In this document: positions 1 through 9,176 of the stretch, in pieces
How positions within the stretch are numbered: position 1 is the first letter of the stretch
Layout: each line of letters begins with the position of its first letter
Origin: Ophiothrix spiculata
Lineage: Eukaryota; Echinodermata; Ophiuroidea; Amphilepidida; Ophiotrichidae
Length of the DNA stretch: 21,256 nucleotides
Assembly: GCA_000969725.1 (NCBI GenBank)
Contig: JXSR01S008683.1
Reading direction: 5' to 3' (one strand)
Position numbers and translations under genes: made by a program
The notes under the pieces: model-generated
What the model saw: only the letters and a program-made list of their open reading frames with translations
Told to the model about the DNA's origin: nothing
Databases searched by the model: none

Positions 1-23
1 CAATGTGTACAATAGGAGGTCAG
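1..23 (+). CDS. ELP1: ELP1 exon a (3' end only)
   Basis: Only the last 23 bases of this exon are in the window. They end in CAG followed by a good donor, GTATGT, at 24-29. Read in the phase demanded by the next exon (codons from base 3), they give MCTIGGQ. This sits directly before [10 protein letters not shown] and matches the spacing of the vertebrate segment that ends in VLGLT. The piece is short, so the call relies on phase, donor and spacing together. Confidence 0.7.
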
Positions 24-171
24 GTATGTATCAATGAGGGATGAGGTTGCATCAGATAACACAACTAGTCAATTGTCCATAATGGCACTTTGCCAATATG
101 GGCATTCCAAATCTATTTGGCGTAGTTAAATGCAAGCCCTGCTTTCAACCAATCAGAAGACAGTTTATATG

Positions 172-1237
172 TACAGGGTGTCCCAATAAACATTGTGCAT
201 GGGAATAGAGCTGATTTTCTCAGAAGTGTTTCAGAATAGCTTCTTAAAACTTATATCACTTTAAAGACCATGCCTTTCTTCATCACTGTTGAAAATTTCA
301 AGAAAATCCATCGATGCAAACCAGAGATATCGTTAATTTTGTCAGCATGTATCATTTTCCTTCTGCACAAGGTGAATCCCTATGGTGAAGCATTAAACAA
401 AAATGTTATTGACGCTTGGTTAATTGACAATGAGCCTTATGACGAAAACGTGAAGTACGAGCCTTATGACAACGAAGATCAGAGGAATGTTGTGTCGTCA
501 CAGACATGGAAAGCAGGGAAGAAGGTGTATCAACCATCGGAAAACAGACATACAGGTCGCTAATGACAAGAAAGGACTTAAATTGGACATGTGAAGAAAA
601 GATACACATTTATAACATTAAGAGCTGTCAAAAAAGATTGAAAACAATATTGGAAATACCAAAACGCAAAATATCATGCCATTCAGTAATTTATACGATT
701 TATAAGCACATAAAACTTTTTTCAAATTTTGGGAAGCAATGTGGGCAACCAACTTTATTCAATGATATCTTGTAAGAAGACTCCTTAAGGTTTTTGCAAT
801 TTTCAAGCAGTTTTCTATCTTTATCTAACCCTGATAATGAATCTAGAGTCGTTGCGTGTTATGTGAAATAAGACAACTTTCTGTTTAATTTTAACTTGTT
901 TTGTTTTTGATGAGTTTATTGAAGAATATAAGTAAGGTACGTGGTGACCGTTTTCGATGTTAATTACTCAAGCGTGCAAAAGTTTGTATGAAGCATTTCG
1001 AAGTTCTTTGATAACATTCTTAGCTGCAGGATTTTTCATTGTGCAGAAGCAAAATGATACAAGCTGACAAAATCAATCATATCTCTGGTTTGCATCAATG
1101 GATTTTCTTGAAATTTTCGACAATGATATACAGAGGCATGACCTATAAAGTGATATGTGTTTTAAGAAGGTAGTCATACAAACTTCTGAGAAAATCAGCT
1201 CTATTCCCATTCACAATGTTTATTGGGACACCCTGTA
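172..1237. mobile_element. DNA transposon with 199-bp TIRs, Tc1/mariner-like or unclassified
   Basis: The termini are TACAGGGTGTCCCAATAAA and its reverse complement. The inverted repeats run 172-370 and 1039-1237 and are clearly similar along their whole length, with scattered mismatches. Two readings of the target duplication are possible. One is a TA dinucleotide (172-173 and 1236-1237) with ends CAGGG, as in the Tc1/mariner group. The other is a perfect 6-bp repeat TATATG (166-171 and 1238-1243) immediately outside TACAGGG. The 670-bp interior has no intact transposase, only a weak helix-turn-helix-like remnant. The element sits inside an ELP1 intron. Confidence 0.85.
587..775 (+). pseudogene. 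Possible transposase HTH remnant inside the TIR element
   Basis: The frame through 587-775 reads like a degenerate helix-turn-helix with a following linker. It has an ILEIPKRKISCHSVIYTI stretch, then GKQCGQPTLF, which recalls the pattern of a second helix plus a G-R-P-R/T-L linker in Tc1/mariner transposases. There is no DDE/D catalytic domain in the rest of the element. Resemblance by eye is weak and could be chance. If real, it would classify the surrounding element and favour the TA reading of its target site. Confidence 0.22.
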
Positions 1238-1296
1238 TATATGGTATTTAAAATACACCGTTTTACTACCTGCATGTGTTTTTCCTTTCCCCATAG

Positions 1297-1453
1297 GATG
1301 TGGTGCTAGGCCTGACAGAGAGGTACCGTTTTTATGTCAACGACACTGAAGTGGCATCAAACTGCACATCGTTTGCTGTACATGATGAATTCTTACTACT
1401 CACAACTCATAGTCATACATGTAGAGCTATCAATCTCAACACTAGCCTCCAAG
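1297..1453 (+). CDS. ELP1: ELP1 exon b
   Basis: The acceptor is CCCCATAG|GAT and the donor CAAG|GTAGGA; the exon starts in phase 0 and ends after one base of a codon. It encodes [16 protein letters not shown], then [11 protein letters not shown] and [13 protein letters not shown]. This is one of the most conserved parts of the second beta-propeller of ELP1. The last residues, LNTSLQ, lead into the variable loop completed by the next exon. Reading on past 1453 runs into intron sequence with no family similarity. Confidence 0.96.
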
Positions 1454-1518
1454 GTAGGACCCACTTGTATTGCATGAAAAAACAGGTGGTAGCTAATATT
1501 ATTGTCATATACTTTCAC

Positions 1519-1804
1519 CAAGTCGTCATGTGAGTGCAAGAAAGTCGTGTCTGCAATGACTGCCTTGTGTTTTAGTTTTTAACACCTAGTCACTAGAGTT
1601 TCACATATCCCTCAAAATTTCTCTGCCATATGTCAGTGGCTCTTGAAATGGTTCTTCAGGTGATGATGTCACCTGTAGAACCACCTGAAGAACCATTTCA
1701 AGAACCACTGACCCAAGACTGGAAATTATACAGTGTGTAATTCAAATTAATGACAAATGGCAGCTATTGCAGATACAACTTTCTTGCACTCACATGATGA
1801 CTTG
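1519..1804. repeat. Foldback element with near-perfect 31-bp stem
   Basis: Arms 1632-1662 and 1682-1712 pair over 31 bases with a single mismatch, around a 19-base loop. A second, outer pair of arms (about 1519-1564 and 1758-1804) shares GTGAGTGCAAGAAAGT and neighbouring bases in inverted order. The sequence between outer and inner arms has diverged or been replaced. This looks like an old MITE or inverted duplication. No target duplication was found. Confidence 0.8.
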
Positions 1805-1874
1805 CATTAAATAAGATATAGTTCCTTTTTTTTATTGTAACTTTCAAAGGATGAACATGGGATCAGATGGTAGT

Positions 1875-1964
1875 GGTATATTTCGTGCTACATTAATTTT
1901 CACATTTTTTTGCGCTCAATTCGTCTAGCGCGAAAATAAATGTAGTGCATAAAGTGTATATACC
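1875..1964. repeat. Small imperfect inverted repeat
   Basis: GGTATATTTCGTGCTACATT at 1875 and following is mirrored by the reverse complement of the sequence ending TATATACC at about 1964. GCGCGAAAATAAATG lies inside the right arm. It probably belongs to a small, eroded MITE; ends and target duplication are not clear. Confidence 0.5.
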
Positions 1965-2886
1965 GCACAAAATGATTCAAAATAGCTCAAAATTTAGCCT
2001 TGCGCGAAAATTAATGAGCACCAAGATATTGGCATTTTCAGTAAGTAAATAAAAATTTGTACACTTCGCGTGTCACCTAGCCAAACAAACTTCACAATGC
2101 ACTTGCGCTTATATGCTTTAAGGCGTGGTGGACGTTTAGTGCGTATGAATGTTTCATTGTTTTTGTCAGGTGACAGAAATTTTGGACCTTGATTGTCATA
2201 ATAAAGGCCTATTTCTTTTCACAGATGATACAATATTTTTTTCTGTTGTGTATGAATTTTTATGCTCATTATGCTCGTAAAATGAGACAAAATCAATGCA
2301 CTTGTGGTAAATTTTGTAATTGAAACAAAATGATATGGGGAATGTGAATCGAAAGGTCGGAGGCCAGAGGTGATCAAAGCCCACAATGAAATACAAAACA
2401 AAAGTGTTTCATACAATTTACATAGTACCTGTAATAAATAAATCCAGGAGATTAATAGTGCTATGTCTCCATGATTTGTAATTCTATGCGGCCTCAGCAC
2501 ACTTTGCAGGTGTTCGCTGACCAAAGTGGCCCAAGTAAGCTCCATTCCACACCAAGCATCATTTCAACATCAAGTAACCTCTGGGGACACTGAACATTGA
2601 TCAGCCCACATATGCTGCAAGGATCAGCTCCCGAGTTTCATAGGGGTTTTCATAGGACAATTAGCAGTTAGTTCCGCTAAGGCCATATGGCGCGCCATTG
2701 GTGCAAGAGCAGTGAAAATTGGCGCAACAAGTTTCTGAAAATGTGTGAGAAAGATATTTTTCTAGCTTTATTGAGCCAATTTTCAGCCACAGCTCATGAT
2801 TTTGGCGCAAGCACCTCTTAAACTTTGTCAAACTTGCTCGAATTGGCGCAAGCTCAAAAACCTTAGCAGAAACACTGCTCTAGACA

Positions 2887-3242
2887 TTAAAGCAATACTA
2901 TAATTTGTTAAAAATGAAGCGCTCCCTGTCACCCATGACTTTTCATTTTTGGGGCTTATTGGGTTTGTTTTGGGTAGATATGAATACCCTCCAAACGATT
3001 TGGCTCAAAGATGCTTACTTTTTCTGTTATGGCCATTTGTTGAATTAAATTCGGGATCCCGAATTTAATTCCACATGTATTAGTATAGGTAAGTATTCAT
3101 ATGCTTTTTATCCATTTTTGGTGGTAAAACAATTTTTTTCACAAAATACACTTGAAAACGTTTTTAGATAGTCACATTCCTCCATTTTATGTTGTTTTTA
3201 CTATAAACTATTTTCGATCAAAATCTTATAGTATTGCTTTAA
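2887..3242. mobile_element. TTAA-flanked foldback MITE (348 bp)
   Basis: AGCAATACTATAA at 2891-2903 and its exact reverse complement at 3226-3238 form the ends. Each is bordered by TTAA (2887-2890 and 3239-3242), the target duplication typical of piggyBac and Kolobok superfamilies. Ends beginning AG would fit Kolobok better than piggyBac, but that is an inference. The interior folds back loosely (ATATGAATAC appears in both halves) and contains a perfect 30-bp palindrome at 3042-3071, close to the midpoint. There is no coding capacity. Confidence 0.85.
3042..3071. repeat. Perfect 30-bp palindrome
   Basis: The half-site GAATTAAATTCGGGA is followed at once by its exact reverse complement, with no loop, centred at 3056/3057 on GGATCC. 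It lies near the middle of the TTAA-flanked MITE and is probably the fold-back axis of that element. Confidence 0.95.
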
Positions 3243-3448
3243 TCAGCCACAAGCGAGCACCATACCATTTGACATACCATCATGAAAATAATTAAGCATA
3301 ATTTTTGCCATGGTATGTTTTGCCGTTTGGTGTGTCTGACAGGTGATTGGGGAGTAACAAGGATTGCAATTAATTATTAAAATTATGTTGAAGTGTCTTG
3401 TATAATTATCTGTACAAAAGTCTCAACACTTCTTATTATTATTCCCAG

Positions 3449-3717
3449 ATTTATACTCACTGTCACAAGGCAAATCCATTTCAATCGATGAAACAATACG
3501 ACGAGTAGAAAGAGGTTCTCGGATAGTAACCGCAGTCCCCAATGATACCAAACTCATCTTACAAATGCCACGAGGCAATCTGGAGACCATTCACCCAAGA
3601 CCGCTAGTTTTGTCAACAGCAAAGAAGTTACTGGATAAGCTTGAATACTATCAAGTTTTTGAGCTTCTGAGAAGACATCGTATTAGTATGAATCTGATAT
3701 GTGACCATAATCCAAAG
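3449..3717 (+). CDS. ELP1: ELP1 exon c
   Basis: Acceptor TTCCCAG|AT, donor AAAG|GTGAGA. The first two bases complete an Asp codon with the G of exon b, and the exon ends on a codon boundary. It encodes DLYSLSQGKS, then RRVERGSRIVTAVPNDTKLI, LQMPRGNLETIHPRPLVL and RRHRISMNLICDHNPK. This is the junction between the last propeller blade and the first helices of the solenoid. The VERGSRIV and MPRGNLE blocks are essentially the same as in vertebrates. Only codons from 3565 lie after an ATG; phase and similarity show that the exon begins further upstream at 3449. Confidence 0.97.
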
Positions 3718-4396
3718 GTGAGAATAAAAGCATTGGAGCAGAGTTCGCTTCTAGATATTGAATGATCAGATACTTCCAAAGAAATTATTTTGAGTTGACC
3801 ACTATGTAAATCCTATGGGGATGGTAGCCATTTTGGATTGTCACACATGAAGGGTAAATTATTGTACCTCCATCATTTTATGGCTCTGTGTGACACACCT
3901 CGAGAGTCTTTGAAACATAAGTGGAAAAATTGGCACACTTTGATCAGAGTTATAGACGCTGCTTGAAATGCACACAATTTGTAGGTGAAACAGAATGTAC
4001 ATGCTATATATGTGTCAAGTGAAGATTTACGTGATCTGCGTGGATATCGGGCTAATCTCCAAACATATCTGGAGGTACAATAACTCTGTTCCGTGAGCGA
4101 CAACAAGATTGCAGCGAGCATTGTTTCTTGATATTGAGGTCTATGGATATTTTGTGCTTTGTTTTTTAAAATGTTTTTATGTGTAAGTGTATGGAAATGT
4201 CAATTTCAAAGCATGGAAAGTTTGGGTTGGTGATTGCAAATGAAAATTCTATTTTGTAAATCATGTAGAAAACGAACCGCAAGCAAGTATGGTTTAAACG
4301 TACAGAGATAGGATCACGCATGAGGGGAAAATTTAATTAGAAAATTTTTATAATCCTGAATACCTATACGTTGAAAATTGACCACTCTTTCCCATC

Positions 4397-4475
4397 TAAC
4401 TCGTTAGCTTTATTGGTAGTGCATGGTGCTAGCGATACCAAGGTCTCAGATTCGAATCTTAGACTGTCATTTTTT
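4397..4475 (+). repeat. tRNA-derived SINE head or tRNA pseudogene
   Basis: TAGCTTTATTGG at 4404-4415 resembles an internal A box. GATTCGAATCT at 4449-4459 is close to the B-box consensus. The 45-base spacing is that of a tRNA gene. The stems do not pair well enough for a working tRNA, so this is more likely the head of a SINE or a decayed tRNA copy. The 3' limit is uncertain. Confidence 0.45.
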
Positions 4476-4683
4476 GTTGTGGGTACAGGTTTAAAAATCA
4501 TTTCTAATTATATTAGAAGAAGCTTTAATTTCCCCCTTTAATCTTTGACCCCAACTGACAACCCTGTAATGCATTTGTCTTGACAATACATTAAATTTGT
4601 TGCAGAGACTAATACATGTTGCATCTATATGATATCATTCCCATAGTTCTTTAAAATTCACTGAAATGTTTTGTAAAGCATTT

Positions 4684-5050
4684 GTGACCTGTCATATCTA
4701 AAGGTACCTATGGGTCCCAAAATTAATGTCTGGTCTTATTTAAAAGCTGACACCTTAATTTTGATTATTGGATGTTTGGTTGCAAATTTACAGTCAAATA
4801 TGCTTACAGACTGTAGCTGATTCTGAAAAAGATTGTTTTGAGAAAATTGTGTTTAAAGCTTGTGTACTATTTAAACCTTGCCAGGAGAGGGGATTTTGAA
4901 CTTGGATTTTATTACCATTTTGTAATGTTTTGGTTATTGGAACATGATTCTATACCCCTGACACAATGTTTATCTGTGTTGACCTTCTGTATGCCATAGC
5001 ACATAATATACTGTGCTTATGTTAAGGTACCTATAGATTTGATAGGTCAC
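4684..5050. mobile_element. MITE-like element with 25-bp TIRs
   Basis: GTGACCTGTCATATCTAAAG and the following GTACC (4684-4708) match the reverse complement of 5026-5050 at 22 of 25 positions. The flanking bases are ATTT on both sides, which could be a 4-bp target duplication but are low in complexity. No open frame of note lies inside. Superfamily not assigned. Confidence 0.65.
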
Positions 5051-5200
5051 ATTTTTTCTACACATTTAACTGAGCTGTAACAAATTGTGGTCATGAGTAG
5101 AAGATAAACTCTTAATCAGTTTTTTGCAAAAGATTAACTTTCCCAATGTTTTGAGGCAAAAGCACCATTGGCTTTGAGTATATATTTCATTAACTTTCAG

Positions 5201-5421
5201 AAATTTCTTGAAACCTTGGATACCATGGTAACACAACTAGACTCTGCCAATAACCTCAACTTATTCCTAGCTGATTTGAAAGAAGAGGATGTGACAGAGA
5301 CTATGTATTTTGCTGCCTACAGAGGAGTGGATAAGGGAGCGCAGACTGTGAACAAGTCTAGCAAGGTGGATATGATATGCGATGCAGTCAGGGAGAGCAT
5401 AGTGAGAGTAAACCCTGGAAA
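5201..5421 (+). CDS. ELP1: ELP1 exon d
   Basis: Acceptor AACTTTCAG|AAA in phase 0; donor GGAAA|GTAAGT, a near-perfect site, leaving two bases of a Lys codon. It encodes KFLETLDTMVTQLDSANNLN, LFLADLKEEDVTETMY and a divergent loop, then KVDMICDAVRESIVRVNPG. It forms early helices of the solenoid. The LKEEDVT.TMY block is diagnostic for ELP1. The loop between TMY and KVD varies between species, so the weak match there is expected. Confidence 0.97.
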
Positions 5422-6440
5422 GTAAGTATTCAGTCTGGGAGTAGACATAAAATGGGAGATGACACTGACTGGCTGAAAAGTGTGTCAATCCGGGTGCGGT
5501 TATGTGATTATTGCAGCAAATCTGCTCTAAATGTAAATGATGTAGCATGCTACGCAACATAATAACCCTCAGTATGCATATATTACGGTCATTAATCAAA
5601 CTTGTTTACGACATTCTATTAATTCTTTCTTCGATCATGGCAGGTGGTGTATATCTCTTTAACAGTTGTTGCGTTGTCTCTAATGTGCTATAGCTCAAAA
5701 TGAAATAAATGATGACTTTACTAGAGGGTCGTGGTAAATGGCCACATATGCTCTGCATAGCTTCTAGCACTCTGCATCAGGAAAGCCTTCAAATGTCAGA
5801 AACAGAAATATATTATAACGTGGTGAACATGAATGATATAACTGTGTACTCAAAGCAGAAATTTTCTCTCCTTGTGAGCTTTTGGAATGTAGTAAAATTC
5901 CACTTGATGTTGACTGGTACTTTGCGTTGTTATAATATATTGAACTTTTGAATATTTAATGCTTGATGTGCTTCAATACATTGTGGTTATCTTTGACGCA
6001 ATAAATGAATGGTGAACTCATACTCCAGCAATGGAAGGGTAATTTGACTGTGAATTATTACTATTGAGCTGATCAGTGGCCATTGCTTGTTTACGCACAA
6101 TTTGGCAGAAAATATACTACGCATATTGGCGCAATCCCCTAATTTAGCCAAATTTTTTGAGTGCAAATAGTCCTGTTTCCTATCTGTACTTTCTTTTATC
6201 TCTGGTTGAACCTAACTCTTGGATGGTTATGTTACCTCTAGACTTTAGGATAATATATCCATTTAAATTGTAAATGATCTTTCCCATGTTTTTTTTGTAT
6301 TCTCACAGTTTTGAAAAAAAAAAAGTTTTCCTGAGTTAAAATATTTTGAAAAATATCCCATTTGGTCAATGATATCATATGAATTTCTGTTTTATGCCCA
6401 AGTCATAAACATACTCCTTCTAACTTTTTTCTCTCTATAG
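5422..6440 (+). other. ELP1 intron (phase 2), no feature seen
   Basis: GTAAGT donor and TTTTTTCTCTCTATAG acceptor with a strong pyrimidine tract. The interior is AT-rich with short homopolymers (for example A runs near 6316). I see no repeat termini, RNA gene or coding similarity. Confidence 0.8.
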
Positions 6441-6675
6441 ATACTTTCTATCTACATTAACAACTCATGTGAAGAAGACCACTCCAGAATTAGAATTAGC
6501 CCTTCAGAGGATCCAATCATTGCGAGAAAATCCATCAGCTTTGAGTGGAGCGCCCTCAGCAGACGAGGCCCTCAAATATATCCTGTATCTCGTCGATGTC
6601 AATCAATTATTTGATGTTGCACTTGGGACATATGATTTCAGCCTTGTGATTATGGTTGCAGAAAAATCACAAAAG
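6441..6675 (+). CDS. ELP1: ELP1 exon e
   Basis: Acceptor CTCTATAG|A completes the Lys codon of exon d; donor AAAAG|GTGTGT falls on a codon boundary. It encodes [20 protein letters not shown], a more variable helix pair, then [56 protein letters not shown]-like and [14 protein letters not shown] are hallmark solenoid blocks of the family. The short frame starting at 6469 is only part of the exon. Confidence 0.97.
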
Positions 6676-6854
6676 GTGTGTTATTAAATCGATTGCCTAT
6701 CATCCTGATTATGAAATTTCTTTTTTTCCCACACATGACAATTTTTTGTTGTTACAGGAACAGTAGACTACTAGGCCATACAAATTTTCAACCATGATTG
6801 TTTTCTCAAAAAACAAAAAAATGTTGAAATTAGAGACAAAATTGTCCACCTCTG

Positions 6855-6882
6855 AATTTATGGTTACCGGTAACCATAAATT
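6855..6882. repeat. Perfect 28-bp palindrome
   Basis: AATTTATGGTTACC is followed directly by its exact reverse complement, centred on ACCGGT at 6868/6869, with no loop. Inverted symmetry stops at the next base pair outward. Unlike the 30-bp palindrome in the earlier intron, I found no surrounding TIR element. Confidence 0.95.
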
Positions 6883-7244
6883 TAACTTGCTTTGATCTAG
6901 CTTTATACTGGGTCAAATTCAATTCAGTATGATTGAATATGAGCTCTATTTGAGATGAAAAACTCAAAATAAAAGAGAAGCATGTCAAGGTTGGAGAAGG
7001 GACACAAATGCGATACTGCAGGTAAAACAGGGTTGAACAAGCTTTAGAATTATGTTGATTTTTGACTTTTAAATGTGTTTGCATTATTCAACATGTACAA
7101 ATTAATGATTCTATAGACGTTTTTTGAAGAATCATATGCATGACCCTAGCTACATCACATGTAAGTCTATAACTTTGAAGTTGATGTTTGTAGCTTAATT
7201 TTTCATCCTAATTCAAGCATTCAATACAATAGGAATACTGACAT

Positions 7245-7350
7245 CGAGCACTTGAATAGGCAGCTGGCTGTATTCTAGTGGTAACAGAATAAATGTAAAG
7301 CTCTTGGATCAATTCTGGAAAAGCGCTATATAAGCAGCTACATTTATTTT
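7245..7350 (+). repeat. Possible SINE fragment
   Basis: GGCTGTATTCTAGTGGTAAC resembles a degraded A-box region. Downstream AATGTAAAGCTCTTGG and GGAAAAGCGCTATATAAG resemble the 3' tails of many animal SINEs that borrow LINE ends. It is followed by a T/A-rich tract to about 7370. The boundaries are guesses and no flanking duplication was found. Confidence 0.35.
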
Positions 7351-7732
7351 TTATTTTTTATTTATTCAAGACAGGAATATATGTCTACATAAGTATCTGA
7401 CATGTAGTGTATGGTTGATGTCATATTAGATGGAACTTGATCAAACTGACAACAAATCAGGGCAATTATTCACTTTTTCTTTTGTAAATGAAAACCAATT
7501 GACCTTCCAACCCAGGGTTAAATGATTTGTGTCTTCCGATACAAACAAAAACACTAAATATTGTGATTAAGCATGCCGATGGATAGTCATATCAGGTTTC
7601 TAATAATAGGTTGTAGAAGCCACTGGACTGAACCATGGGTATACAGACAATTAAAATTGTACCTTTTAAAAATAAACATTTGTTTTGCGCCTTTTCAAAA
7701 TCAACACTTTGTTTTGTTTCAATTTCTTCCAG

Positions 7733-7951
7733 GACCCTAAAGAGTATCTTCCATTCCTAAATAAACTTCAGAAACTTGAGAGCAACTACCAGCGCTATTC
7801 CATTGACAAACATCTAAAGAGATACAGCAAAGCACTGGAGCACATTGCCAAATGTCCCGACCATTTTAATGAATGTCTGCAGTTAGTTAAAGAACACAAG
7901 TTATATAGTCATGCTATGGACTTGTTTGTCAAGGACTCACAACATTATAAG
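7733..7951 (+). CDS. ELP1: ELP1 exon f
   Basis: Acceptor TTCTTCCAG|GAC, donor TATAAG|GTAACG; both ends are on codon boundaries, so the 219-bp exon is exactly 73 codons. It encodes DPKEYLPFLNKLQKLESNYQ, RYSIDKHLKRYSKALEHIAK and a helical pair ending KDSQHYK. DPKEYLPFLN and NYQR..IDK.LKRY are among the most conserved ELP1 sequences, in the central solenoid. Skipping this exon would preserve the frame but remove about two helical repeats. Confidence 0.98.
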
Positions 7952-8077
7952 GTAACGTTTTGTCTTAACGTCACTATTTTAATTGTGTATCCAGTGTATG
8001 AAGCTAAATAAGTAAATAAATGATAAAATGAATAAAAGCAAGTTTTGTTGGCCATACATGCAACATTTTATGGTAAT

Positions 8078-8348
8078 GGGCCATTCACTAACATTTGCAG
8101 AGGTTGAGGGGCTGATGCAAAAAGGGGCCCCTTAACATTTTTGAGGTCTTAAAAGGGCCCTGAAAATCACTGCTGAAAATTAAGTCTGTATGATTTTCTG
8201 AAGGGTTAATGCTTATTTTTCTCAAGTAGAAAAGAGGAAGCCTCTCCAAAAAAATTGAGGTCCGAAAGAGGGGGGAGGGGACTTAATTTTTTTGCACTTA
8301 GATATTTTTTGCATCTGGCCCTCCTGACAAGTGTTTGTGAATGGTCCC
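8078..8348. mobile_element. MITE with TIR GGGCCATTCACTAAC
   Basis: GGGCCATTCACTAACA at 8078 and following is matched, with mismatches, by the reverse complement of GTTTGTGAATGGTCCC ending at 8348. The 271-bp interior is non-coding. Flanks include TAA on the right and TAAT on the left, which hints at a 3-bp PIF/Harbinger-type duplication but is offset by a base. Superfamily uncertain. Confidence 0.7.
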
Positions 8349-9038
8349 TAAAATGATTCAGTGATGTAGACAAATTCAAACCAAATCTTCTATGTATTGA
8401 ATTGGTGGCCTGCCACTGACATCCACGTACCTTTGATGCCAACTTATTTTACTGCCATTTCTAATTGGCCTCCTTGTCTACAAAAACAACCTCTGAGTCA
8501 ATTTGATGGTAAAATTGGATGCATGTGACACACACGTCCAACACCTTAGGATCAGTAGTTTTCACTAATCCCTTATACTATGTTCTAAAATTTCCATTGC
8601 CAATTAGTCACAGTTGTTGTAAAATTTCTTGTAGTGTATGAAAAGTGTATCTTGGTCAAATTTCTTATTTTTTATTTAACATTCAGATTAATTGATTTCA
8701 ATAGCACAGTCCAATCTAACAAGATAATTTCTAGTTTAATGCAAACAACTGCAAGGTCATTATCATGTAACAGTGACTTCTGATAATGACCTGTTTGTAC
8801 GCATTGTTTGCAATAATAGTGCATGTGCTTCAAATGCAACAATACGCGCATGCAATTATGTTGCGTAGGTTGCGTTTGACTAAATGCAATGCGGCAGTAG
8901 TGCCTGGACTGATCGATATTTTTAGCAGATGGCAAAATACCAAACAAATTGAAACCATGATTTTTCATGGTTAAAATTATCAAGAGTTTTAATGAAAAAA
9001 TTATGGTTGTTAATGACGATAATATCTTTTATATCAGT

Positions 9039-9153
9039 TATTGTTTAAAATCGTCATGTTTGTTTTGCACCTTGATACTATTCATTGGGAACAATGCTCC
9101 ATCAGAAAAGTACTTCGGTCCAAAACAAACACCTCGGATTTTAAACAATGACC
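9039..9153. repeat. Imperfect inverted repeat, 34-bp arms
   Basis: ATTGTTTAAAATCGTCATG with GTTTGTTTTG (about 9039-9072) pairs with CCAAAACAAACACCTCGG plus ATTTTAAACAATGACC (about 9120-9153). A 12-bp core, TTGTTTAAAATC, is perfect. Weaker pairing extends some 15 bases further out. Probably an eroded foldback element next to the following MITE. Confidence 0.55.
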
Positions 9154-9176
9154 TCAAAAAAGATGGTGTGCTGTTA

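Larger units (their letters stand above)
24..1296 (+). other. ELP1 intron (phase 0) filled by a TIR transposon
   Basis: GTATGT donor and a pyrimidine-rich acceptor ending CCCCATAG. Bases 24-171 hold nothing recognisable. The rest, to within 54 bases of the acceptor, is the inverted-repeat element at 172-1237 described separately. No other gene is seen. Confidence 0.75.
1454..3448 (+). other. ELP1 intron (phase 1), several inverted repeats
   Basis: GTAGGA donor and TTATTCCCAG acceptor. It holds a foldback at 1519-1804, a small inverted repeat at 1875-1964, a cluster of TTGGCGCAA motifs at 2719-2851 and a TTAA-flanked MITE at 2887-3242. Bases 1970-2700 and 3245-3448 hold no supported feature, apart from a weak inverted repeat near 3257-3331. 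Confidence 0.85.
3718..5200 (+). other. ELP1 intron (phase 0)
   Basis: GTGAGA donor and TTAACTTTCAG acceptor. It contains a tRNA-like segment at 4397-4475 and an inverted-repeat element at 4684-5050. Bases 3718-4390 and 4480-4680 hold nothing recognisable on either strand. Confidence 0.85.
6676..7732 (+). other. ELP1 intron (phase 0)
   Basis: GTGTGT donor and CAATTTCTTCCAG acceptor. It holds a perfect 28-bp palindrome at 6855-6882 and a SINE-like 3' fragment near 7245-7350 that runs into a T/A-rich tract. The rest is featureless. Confidence 0.85.

Noticed and set aside
270..563. 97-codon open frame at the left of the first transposon
   Set aside because: It starts within the left TIR and its first third is dictated by repeat sequence; no family resemblance, and the mirrored right TIR does not keep the frame.
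4397..4475. Functional tRNA gene
   Set aside because: A- and B-box-like blocks are present at tRNA spacing, but acceptor and T stems do not pair and there is no clear T-run terminator directly after.
5377..5562. Open frame overlapping the end of exon d
   Set aside because: It is in a different frame from ELP1 and runs through the GTAAGT donor into intron; no similarity.
8953..8972. AACCATGA/TCATGGTT hairpin as a terminator
   Set aside because: Intrinsic hairpin terminators are a bacterial feature and this is an animal intron; an 8-bp stem is expected by chance at this scale.
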